Assembly (NCBI GenBank): GCA_018241865.1
Contig: JAFECY010000143.1
Location: 1 to 11,627 of the forward strand
Reading direction: 5' to 3'
Length of the DNA stretch: 11,627 nt
From: Pseudomonadota bacterium
GTDB lineage: Bacteria; Pseudomonadota; Gammaproteobacteria; Burkholderiales; Burkholderiaceae_D
This document shows positions 5,792-11,627 of the stretch, piece after piece. A program made the position numbers and the translations under genes. The notes under the pieces are model-generated. The model saw only the letters and a program-made list of their open reading frames with translations, did no database searches and was not told the DNA's origin. Positions within the stretch are counted from its first letter, which is position 1, and each line of letters starts with the position of its first letter.

Positions 5792-7129
5792 TCAAGCCTG
5801 CACCGCATCACCATCTTCAGCGCGCAGCAGCACATAGGTATTTTTGCCGGCCTGCTTGGCCTTGTACATGGCAGAGTCCGCTGCTTGCAACAACAGTTCG
5901 GGCGTATCGCAATCACCATGACCGAAGGCGATGCCGATGCTGGCCGAAATTTTCGCCTCACCACCCGGCAAGCAATACGCGTTGGCAAGATTGCCCAGCA
6001 AGCGGGCAGCGACCGCTGACGGATCAGGGCCACCGTTCTGAAAATCTTCCAACAAAATAATGAATTCGTCGCCGGCCAGTCGTCCGGCCGTGTCGGAAGC
6101 GCGCAAGCCTTCGCTTAGTTTTGACGATACTTGCCGCAGCAAATCATCGCCGGCGGCATGACCGAGTGTATCGTTGATCTGCTTAAAGCCATCGAGGTCG
6201 ATAAACAGCAGCGCAATCGCGCGTCCGGTGCGCGCCGAGCGGCGCAGAGCCTGCTGCAAGCGATCCTGCAGTAGCAGGCGATTCGGCAAACCGGTCAGCG
6301 CATCGTATTCCGCCAGATAACGCAGGCGCTGCTCCAATTCCATCTGTTTACGGATATCACGCACTAAGCAGACCACACCGTTGTGGGTCGGCGTGGTCAA
6401 CATGGCGACGGCGAATTCGATGTCGAGCCGCTCGCCATTTTTGCACAGTAGCGCGGTGCGGTAGTGTGACTCGAACGTCGCACCGATGATGCGGCGACGA
6501 TGGTTGACGATGATACGGTCGCGCTCATCCGGGTGGAACAGCTGCAGAAAATTGGGCCACTCCGCCAATTCTTCCGCTTCAAAACCGGACATACGGCACA
6601 GCGCTTCGTTGACGAAGGTGAACTGCTGTTTCTCGATCACCATCAAACCCTCACCCATGTTGGAAAGGGAGTTAATCATGGCGCGATTCAATTGCAGTTC
6701 GGTGTTGATGCGTCGCTCGGCAATGCGCTGCGCGTTCATGGCCGCACTCATCCGTAAAGAAACACGCAAACGCGTCAGCAGGGCATGCGAAGCAAACGGC
6801 TTGACGGCGAAATCGTGTGCGCCGGCGGAAAAAGCCCGCGCCAGCGCCTCCTCGCTACCGTCCTCGGACAGCATGATGAGTGGGACTTCCGCCACCGCCG
6901 GCTGCATCTTGAGCCAAGCGCACAGAGCGACGCCATCCATGCCGGGCAAAGCCATCTCTGCAACGATCAACGCCGGCAGTTCGTCACCTGCGGCAATCGT
7001 TTGCGGCAAAGCCGCCATCAAGGATTCGGCGCTAGCAAATTCGACGACCTCCGTATCGGCCGTCGATTTCGCTACACTAATAATTAGGCGGCGAATGACA
7101 GGGTCGCGATCGACCACGTAGCAAACCAA
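5792..7129 (-). CDS. REC-PAS-GGDEF diguanylate cyclase, REC with Asp-to-Glu change
   Basis: A 445-residue soluble signalling protein. Residues 1-125 form a receiver domain, about 145-262 a PAS domain with PAC tail (VRDIRKQMELEQRL), and 272-435 a GGDEF domain. The cyclase motif is AGDEF (352-356), a common active variant, and the inhibitory I-site RASD (343-346) stands five residues before it, so c-di-GMP synthesis with product feedback is expected. In the receiver the acidic pair (Asp7, Asp9), the conserved Ser88 and Lys110 are present, but the phospho-acceptor position is Glu58 (IVAEMALPGMDG). No ATG fits the N-terminus; TTG 7129 is chosen because GGGGGA precedes it by four bases and the receiver begins immediately (CYVVDRDP). 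No histidine kinase or EAL partner is adjacent. The gene converges on psiF and appears monocistronic. Confidence 0.93.
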   Translation of the reverse strand: MVCYVVDRDPVIRRLIISVAKSTADTEVVEFASAESLMAALPQTIAAGDELPALIVAEMALPGMDGVALCAWLKMQPAVAEVPLIMLSEDGSEEALARAFSAGAHDFAVKPFASHALLTRLRVSLRMSAAMNAQRIAERRINTELQLNRAMINSLSNMGEGLMVIEKQQFTFVNEALCRMSGFEAEELAEWPNFLQLFHPDERDRIIVNHRRRIIGATFESHYRTALLCKNGERLDIEFAVAMLTTPTHNGVVCLVRDIRKQMELEQRLRYLAEYDALTGLPNRLLLQDRLQQALRRSARTGRAIALLFIDLDGFKQINDTLGHAAGDDLLRQVSSKLSEGLRASDTAGRLAGDEFIILLEDFQNGGPDPSAVAARLLGNLANAYCLPGGEAKISASIGIAFGHGDCDTPELLLQAADSAMYKAKQAGKNTYVLLRAEDGDAVQA

Positions 7130-7385
7130 AGTGTCCCCCGACTCGTGATTGATTGTCAGGTCATGCTACCAGAAGTTTTTTGCGCTATGTAACTACCAGC
7201 AGAAAACGTTGCTTCCGCGACGAACAATTAACATTCGTTTTCAATATAGCGATTCCGCACCGAAAATATAGCCCTTTGCACCATCCATTTCAGAGCCGAT
7301 GTGAACTGGGTCGCAGGTTGCGGCCAGAATTGCGTGAAGAATGACGACCCTGCAATAGCTTAGGACTGCGCTGAAAAATGTCATC
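7130..7385. other. Intergenic region upstream of the GGDEF gene
   Basis: These 256 bp lie between the stop of the coiled-coil protein gene and the start of the GGDEF gene, both on the minus strand. The region is more AT-rich than its flanks and should contain the GGDEF promoter, but I cannot assign -35/-10 elements with confidence. I find no convincing terminator for the upstream gene; a loose TAGGA/TCCTA inverted pair around 7361-7388 has an 18-base loop and no T tract. Confidence 0.4.
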
Positions 7386-8312
7386 CTAGGAAAACGCTCC
7401 CAAACTATCGTCGGTCGCAATCTCTGGTATGCCAACGCCAATGTCGCCACCCGCATCTTGGTCGTTTGCGCTGCTTTCCACTGCACTGCTTTCAGCCATC
7501 AGATAACCGGCCGCCATCGCCATGCCGGTGTTATTGTGCGTATCGCTATCACGCTCCCTAAATCGGGATGTGCTCGCCGGTTCGTCCCGATAATCGGCTG
7601 ACGCCCCGGCACCGTCGTAGGAACCGCCTCCACCGTGCATCAATGCACTTCTGTGCACATCCGACGATAGAGTGGAAGCAAAATAGATCCAAGCATCGTC
7701 GTCGGACGCATCATCATCCTGTTCATCCTCGCTGTCTGACTGGCGCACTTGTTTCTTTTTTCGCTGCGCGTTTTCCAGCACCATTGCACGCGCTTTTTCC
7801 GCGATCCGGGCAATCTCTTCGCTGATGGCAGCGGACAACGGCGCATCGCTGTCCTGCAGCCGCTGTAACTGATCCAATATGTCTTGGGTATGGCCTTGCA
7901 AGCGCGTGAGTTCGTCCCGATCGGCCAACAACTTCGCTAATTCGTCACCACTCTCTTGCATCATCGGATCGCGCCCGCCTTCCAACTGATGCGCCAAACG
8001 TGTCTGCAAACCGAGCAACGCTTGACGATAATCCGCTCCGGCAAACAAGCCGAGAAATTTACGGTGATCCGCAAATGCCGATTGCACGGATGCATCGATA
8101 AATTCCGGCATTTCTTGCTGCAAGCGCCGCAAGCTGCCGCTACTGATGTCAGGCACCAGTCGCTGCACCGCATCGTAAAGATAGCGCTTGCGCTTCACCT
8201 TGAGCGCCGCGATGCGTTCAGTTTGCCCGTCGAGCCGTTCGTCTATCGCATGCTGCGATTCACGCAGAGCGTTGATGGCGTCAGCAATATCGGTATCAAT
8301 TTGTGCAGACAT
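7386..8312 (-). CDS. Unrecognised coiled-coil protein with acidic low-complexity tail
   Basis: I do not recognise this family. The ATG at 8312 follows GGGAG and gives 308 residues; an upstream in-frame start at 8339 would extend further into the glycosyltransferase gene. The N-terminal two thirds (about 1-190) are predicted helical: a heptad-like segment at 5-45 (TDIADAINALRESQ, then IDERLDGQTERIAALKVKRKR), a middle globular helical part, and another coiled coil at about 122-182. A basic cluster K-R-K-K-K (184-188 region) is followed by an acidic run (SDSEDEQDDDASDDDAW, 192-208) and a Ser/Gly/Asp/Ala-rich, probably disordered tail to the end. There is no cysteine, signal peptide or membrane segment. 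It overlaps the 3' end of the glycosyltransferase gene by 17 bp, so the two are probably cotranscribed and coupled. Function unknown; a scaffold or binding role is only a guess. Confidence 0.82.
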   Translation of the reverse strand: MSAQIDTDIADAINALRESQHAIDERLDGQTERIAALKVKRKRYLYDAVQRLVPDISSGSLRRLQQEMPEFIDASVQSAFADHRKFLGLFAGADYRQALLGLQTRLAHQLEGGRDPMMQESGDELAKLLADRDELTRLQGHTQDILDQLQRLQDSDAPLSAAISEEIARIAEKARAMVLENAQRKKKQVRQSDSEDEQDDDASDDDAWIYFASTLSSDVHRSALMHGGGGSYDGAGASADYRDEPASTSRFRERDSDTHNNTGMAMAAGYLMAESSAVESSANDQDAGGDIGVGIPEIATDDSLGAFS

Positions 8313-9246
8313 GGTTCTCCCGGCATGCATGCGCGCCATCTTCCTGACGCGATTGGAAATAATGGATGAAATACTGCTTCAACTTCGTTTTGTTCATAGC
8401 CGGATGCCATTCCAGCGGCTGTCCGGGGCTGGCAGCGATGTCGGTCCACGGATTGAAGCCGAGGTCAGTGATGTCGTGCATACGCAGAAAGTAGCGGCGG
8501 TTGACCGTGTCGCCATGCCAAAGATGGCGGATCGCTCCGGGCACCACGCCCAAGCTACCGCCGACCATTGCATGAAAACGTTCGCCCCATGCCTTCAGAT
8601 GCGCGATCTGGCGCGCATCGTGTTTCAGGGCATTGCGGATGCAAAAGTTATAGTCGCCGAAAATCGCATGCGCCATAAAATGATCGGCACTGCCCGACAC
8701 GGCTGCTTCGTAAAGACCGACGGCATCGAAAATTTCGCGTCGCATAGCCCAGCCGTAGCCGGTGTGGCCGTGTCGATCATAGCGACCGGCGTCGAGCGAT
8801 TCCGGGAATTTTTGCATGACCGAAGCGAAGGACTCGGCGATATCCGGCTGTACCCCTGTCTGTCCCTGCGCGTTCAGTCGCAAACAGGTTTGCCAAACTT
8901 GCGCTACCTTGCATTGCTTCAAGGTAGCGACCAGATCGCGCGGCCAACGTGGGTTATCGAACAGGATGTCGCAATCGAGCCAAGCCACATACTTGCAACG
9001 CGCCGGCAACCAAGACGCCGCCAAATTCAGCAAACGTTCCTTCTGCCACAGCAAGGTATCCGCGCGCACTTGCAATACATCCAGCGCGGCCGGCAACTCG
9101 AAAGGCGCATCGCCGAAAGCGCATTCGACGGTGATGCACGGCACGCCGGAGCGACGCATGCCGGCGATGAATAAATCGTAGTTGCGCCGCCGTGTGGCGT
9201 AGCGACAGGGATTGAAATAAGTGGTGATGGCGACCAGTTCACTCAT
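8296..9246 (-). CDS. GT-A-like glycosyltransferase, soluble
   Basis: A 316-residue protein without signal peptide or membrane segment. It begins with MSELVAITTYFNP, a nucleotide-sugar-binding strand as in GT-A folds. The D-x-D metal/sugar-nucleotide motif is DCD at 91-93 in KYVAWLDCDILFDNP. A later segment GYGWAMRREIFDAVGLYEAAVSGSADHF (163-190) resembles the acceptor-side C-terminal motif of family 2/7-type enzymes (G-x-x-W-A-x-R-R, then G-x-x-E), and HLWHGD at 241-246 resembles the conserved late histidine motif. The likely role is transfer of a sugar from an NDP-sugar to a glycan or protein acceptor in the cytosol; donor and acceptor cannot be read from sequence. No polysaccharide gene cluster surrounds it. 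It starts 61 bp after dcd on the same strand and overlaps the downstream coiled-coil gene. Confidence 0.82.
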   Translation of the reverse strand: MSELVAITTYFNPCRYATRRRNYDLFIAGMRRSGVPCITVECAFGDAPFELPAALDVLQVRADTLLWQKERLLNLAASWLPARCKYVAWLDCDILFDNPRWPRDLVATLKQCKVAQVWQTCLRLNAQGQTGVQPDIAESFASVMQKFPESLDAGRYDRHGHTGYGWAMRREIFDAVGLYEAAVSGSADHFMAHAIFGDYNFCIRNALKHDARQIAHLKAWGERFHAMVGGSLGVVPGAIRHLWHGDTVNRRYFLRMHDITDLGFNPWTDIAASPGQPLEWHPAMNKTKLKQYFIHYFQSRQEDGAHACRENHVCTN

Positions 9247-9307
9247 GGACGTTCACGCATCGTCAGTCGCGCATTCGATCGCATGAGCACACGGCGCATC
9301 GTGGCGA

Positions 9308-9874
9308 TCAGGTCTTCGGTAAAGTCACGCCGCGTTGACCTTGGTACTTGCCGCCGCGATCTTTGTACGAGGTTTCGCACACTTCGTCGCTCTCGAAGAA
9401 CAACACTTGCGCGCAGCCTTCGCCGGCATAAATCTTGGCCGGCAGCGGCGTAGTGTTGGAAAATTCCAGCGTGACGTAGCCTTCCCATTCCGGCTCGAAC
9501 GGCGTGACGTTGACGATGATGCCGCAGCGGGCATAGGTTGATTTGCCGAGGCAGATGGTCAGCACGCTACGCGGAATGCGGAAATATTCCATGGTGCGCG
9601 CCAGCGCAAAAGAATTGGGCGGAATGATGCAGACATCGCCCTTGAAATCGACGAAAGATTTTTCGTCGAAATTTTTGGGATCGACGATGGTCGAATTGAT
9701 GTTGGTGAAAATCTTGAATTCGTCGGCGCAGCGGATATCGTAGCCGTAGGACGAGGTGCCATAGGACACGATCTTGTGGCCGTTGGACTGGCGCACCTGC
9801 CCGGCCTCGAAAGGCTCGATCATGCCGTGCTCCTGCGCCATGTGGCGGATCCACTTGTCGGATTTGATTGTCAT
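9308..9874 (-). CDS. dcd: dCTP deaminase
   Basis: Deaminates dCTP to dUTP, the main source of dUMP for thymidylate synthesis in Gram-negative bacteria. The 188 residues have the usual length and start [22 protein letters not shown]. Typical blocks are [13 protein letters not shown] (41-53), the nucleotide-binding [10 protein letters not shown] (110-119), and [15 protein letters not shown] (126-140) with the catalytic Glu137 in the T-L-E-F context. The C-terminal lid ([19 protein letters not shown]) closes over the triphosphate. The ATG at 9874 is supported by the family N-terminus; the Shine-Dalgarno is weak (AAGAG). The homotrimeric enzyme is allosterically inhibited by dTTP in known members. 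A dUTPase is needed as partner and is not in the window; thyA at 1781 completes the route. Confidence 0.97.
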   Translation of the reverse strand: MTIKSDKWIRHMAQEHGMIEPFEAGQVRQSNGHKIVSYGTSSYGYDIRCADEFKIFTNINSTIVDPKNFDEKSFVDFKGDVCIIPPNSFALARTMEYFRIPRSVLTICLGKSTYARCGIIVNVTPFEPEWEGYVTLEFSNTTPLPAKIYAGEGCAQVLFFESDEVCETSYKDRGGKYQGQRGVTLPKT

Positions 9875-9936
9875 TGTCGTCTCTTCATGAAAGCACCGCA
9901 GCGCACTGGCTGGCGACTGACCGGCTCAGGAACAGG

Positions 9937-9966
9937 ATTTTACGTGAAATCCCGGGGCGCTCCGAA
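9937..9966 (-). promoter_or_regulatory. Weak candidate promoter of dcd
   Basis: On the minus strand TTCGGA (9961-9966) and TAAAAT (9937-9942) are spaced by 18 bp, giving a leader of about 55 bases before the dcd ATG. The -10 is good but the -35 matches only three of six bases. It overlaps a 6 bp inverted repeat GGATTT/AAATCC at 9935-9952. Confidence 0.25.
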
Positions 9967-9982
9967 AAAATGCTGCTTCCAC

Positions 9983-10804
9983 TTACATGCCTTTGAACAG
10001 ATGCGCATACAAGCGACTCACGGTCGGTTTGTCGGGATGCCCCTTCAGGGTCAGCACCAGCTTTCCCGTATCGGCGCGCACGGCGCTGGCGATCGCGTCG
10101 CAACGCACGATCGTGCCGCGATGGATTTTCCAGAAGCGCCCCGGATCGAGGCGCGGCTCGAGGTCGCGCAGGGATGCGCGAATCAAGTGTTCGCGCTCGA
10201 CGGTGACCACCCGCACATATTTGTCGGCCGCCTCGAAATACAGCACCTCGTCGATCGGCACCATGTGGATGGCGTTGCCGACGGCGGCCTGGATCACTTG
10301 CAGCGGCGCGGCGTCGGCGCTTGCCGGACCGGCCGGCAAAGCGCCCGCACCGACGATACCGCGCAACTGCGCGATGACGGCGTCCAGATCCGGTTGCGCG
10401 GCTTGCGGCTGCAGGCGCTGACTCAGCGCATCCTGCAGTCGCCGGCAAGTGTGCGCCAGGCGTTCCGACTGCACCGGCTTGACCAGATAATCGGCCGCCG
10501 CGTGCTCGAAGGCCTGCACCGCATACTTATCGTAGGCGGTCACGAACACCACCAGCGGGAAGGGCTTGCCGGCCTCGGGCCAATCTTCGATCAGTGCTTG
10601 CATCGCTTCCAGCCCGCTCATGCCCGGCATAGTGATGTCGAGGAACATCACATCCGGCTGCTGCACCAACCCCTTTTCGACCGCGCTCGCGCCATCGCCC
10701 ACGCTCGCGCATATCTGCAACTGCGGCCACAGGCTGACCAGTTCCGCTTGCAGGCTGGCGGCCAGCAAGGGTTCGTCTTCGGCGATCAGGGCGGTGGCAT
10801 TCAT
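9983..10804 (-). CDS. LytTR-family response regulator
   Basis: A 273-residue two-domain regulator. The receiver (1-120) has the acidic pair Glu9/Asp10, phospho-acceptor Asp56 in FLDITMPGMSG, Thr89 and Lys109 (YLVKP), so it is intact. After a Gln/Ala/Pro-rich linker (about 125-165) comes a LytTR DNA-binding domain (168-270) with IDEVLYFEAADKYVRVVT and the FWKIHRGTIV block typical of AlgR/LytR proteins. Such regulators bind pairs of direct repeats upstream of targets; none could be assigned here. The ATG at 10804 overlaps the kinase stop as ATGA, so the two are translationally coupled partners. The target may be outside the window to the right or elsewhere in the genome; the dcd gene 108 bp downstream is probably a separate transcription unit. 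Confidence 0.95.
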   Translation of the reverse strand: MNATALIAEDEPLLAASLQAELVSLWPQLQICASVGDGASAVEKGLVQQPDVMFLDITMPGMSGLEAMQALIEDWPEAGKPFPLVVFVTAYDKYAVQAFEHAAADYLVKPVQSERLAHTCRRLQDALSQRLQPQAAQPDLDAVIAQLRGIVGAGALPAGPASADAAPLQVIQAAVGNAIHMVPIDEVLYFEAADKYVRVVTVEREHLIRASLRDLEPRLDPGRFWKIHRGTIVRCDAIASAVRADTGKLVLTLKGHPDKPTVSRLYAHLFKGM

Positions 10805-11627
10805 GGGCGGTTTTCAGAAATGGAAGATAAGGGAAGTTGCACGGTCACCAGGGTACCGCCTTCATCATCGTTCGCAGGCAGGATGTCGAGTGCGGCAGCG
10901 CTGCCATACAAGGCCGCGAGTCGGTCGCGCACCTGGCGCATGCCGAATTTGGTGCCATTGTCGGACTGCGCGCCCAGTCCGACACCGGTATCGCGCACAC
11001 CGAGAATCAGCGTATGCCCCTGACGTCGGGCAGTGACTTCAATTCGCCCTCCCGCCACCTTGGGTTCCAGGCCATGTTTGATGGCGTTTTCGACCAGTGG
11101 CTGCAGCAGCAAGGGCGGCACCGGCAACGCCGCCAATTCGTCCGGCAGGTCGAGCCGGAACTGCAAGCGTGCGCCCATCCGCACCTGCATCATGTCCAGA
11201 TAATCATCAACGCGGTCGAGCTCCGCCGACAGGGGATGCATGGCCGAACGCGATGCTTCGAGCGTGGCGCGCAAGAACGAGATGATGCGGTCGAGCATGG
11301 TCAAGGCGCGCGGCGGATCGGTGGCGATCAAGACCCGTAGGTTGGCCAGCGTATTGAACAGCATGTGCGGTTCGAGCTGCGACTCCAGCATTTTTAACTG
11401 GTTTTCGGTGGCGGAGCGCAGCGCAGATTGCGTGTGCATTTCCATGACGGCCATACGGTTGCGCGAGTAGAAAAAATATACGCAACCCATCGACACCGCG
11501 AACACGACCAACATCATCACGAACAACCCGCGCGGATTGTGCGCGACATTCGATCCCTGATGCGCGCCGAGAAAAAAATCACCCAAGGCATGACCGGCAA
11601 CATATCCGACGCCGGCCGACACTAGTA
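10801..11627 (-). CDS. LytS/AlgZ-type sensor histidine kinase (5' end outside window)
   Basis: The frame is open to the right edge, so the N-terminus, probably more membrane helices, is missing; an in-frame GTG at 11622 need not be the start. Counting from that GTG, residues 32-52 form a transmembrane segment. A short linker leads to a His_kinase domain with the phospho-acceptor His86 in QLEPHMLFNTLANL, then a HATPase_c domain with N-box LVENAIKHG (Asn179), G1 box DTGVGLG (211-217) and G2 region GTKFGMRQVRDRL. The protein should autophosphorylate at the inner membrane and pass phosphate to the LytTR regulator encoded immediately downstream (ATGA overlap). No periplasmic sensor domain is visible in this part, so the signal cannot be inferred. 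Confidence 0.94.
   Translation of the reverse strand, partial: LVSAGVGYVAGHALGDFFLGAHQGSNVAHNPRGLFVMMLVVFAVSMGCVYFFYSRNRMAVMEMHTQSALRSATENQLKMLESQLEPHMLFNTLANLRVLIATDPPRALTMLDRIISFLRATLEASRSAMHPLSAELDRVDDYLDMMQVRMGARLQFRLDLPDELAALPVPPLLLQPLVENAIKHGLEPKVAGGRIEVTARRQGHTLILGVRDTGVGLGAQSDNGTKFGMRQVRDRLAALYGSAAALDILPANDDEGGTLVTVQLPLSSISENRP

Noticed and set aside
8188..9174. A 328-codon plus-strand frame opposite the glycosyltransferase gene
   Set aside because: No recognisable domain, and the minus-strand frame has DxD and other glycosyltransferase motifs over the same bases; an antisense shadow.
9935..9952. Inverted repeat GGATTT/AAATCC with a 6-base spacer between the LytTR gene and dcd
   Set aside because: Only 6 bp and no T tract in either direction; too short to call a terminator or operator without conservation data.
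9776..11023. A 415-codon open frame on the plus strand opposite the LytTR regulator and kinase
   Set aside because: It has the Arg/His/Gln-rich composition of an antisense frame in GC-rich DNA, no ribosome binding site, and covers two clearly real genes on the minus strand.

Overview
The window is compact chromosomal DNA from a Gram-negative proteobacterium. Fairly high G+C, a Tat-exported periplasmic protein, a PsiF-type protein, LytTR and GGDEF signalling genes and the style of the proteins point to Betaproteobacteria (Burkholderiales). Oxalobacteraceae (Herminiimonas/Janthinobacterium-like) is a guess from memory of the families, not a measured assignment. I see no rRNA, tRNA, CRISPR array, insertion sequence or prophage.

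Layout from left to right. (1) A minus-strand pair: a TlpA/ResA-like thioredoxin (1641 to 1099) followed by a Tat-exported transglutaminase-like protein that runs off the left edge (1049 to 1). (2) Divergent from it, thyA on the plus strand (1781-2575). (3) A minus-strand operon, read right to left: MarR-family regulator (5118 to 4690), ClC-type chloride channel/transporter with two CBS domains (4693 to 2909, start overlapping the marR stop as ATGA), and a very small Cys-rich 'oxidoreductase-like' protein (2876 to 2682). A near-perfect 12+1+12 bp palindrome lies just upstream of marR and is the obvious operator candidate. (4) psiF-like gene on the plus strand (5451-5729) with a strong intrinsic terminator. 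(5) Convergent to it, a REC-PAS-GGDEF diguanylate cyclase (7129 to 5792) whose REC phospho-acceptor Asp is replaced by Glu. (6) A minus-strand run: dcd (9874 to 9308), a soluble GT-A-like glycosyltransferase (9246 to 8296) and an unrecognised coiled-coil/acidic protein (8312 to 7386) that overlaps the end of the glycosyltransferase gene by 17 bp. (7) At the right edge, a LytS-type histidine kinase (5' end outside the window) and its LytTR response regulator, overlapping by ATGA.

Functional links. dcd and thyA act in the same route (dCTP to dUTP, then dUMP to dTMP) although they are about 7 kb apart. marR-clc-small protein looks like a self-regulated ion-transport operon. The LytS/LytTR pair and the GGDEF protein are separate signalling units. 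Most of the window is ordinary core genome. The points most worth a second look are the Asp-to-Glu REC-GGDEF protein, the MarR operator/ClC operon with its Cys-rich partner, the ClC lacking the residues typical of proton-coupled exchange, and the glycosyltransferase with its unknown overlapping partner.
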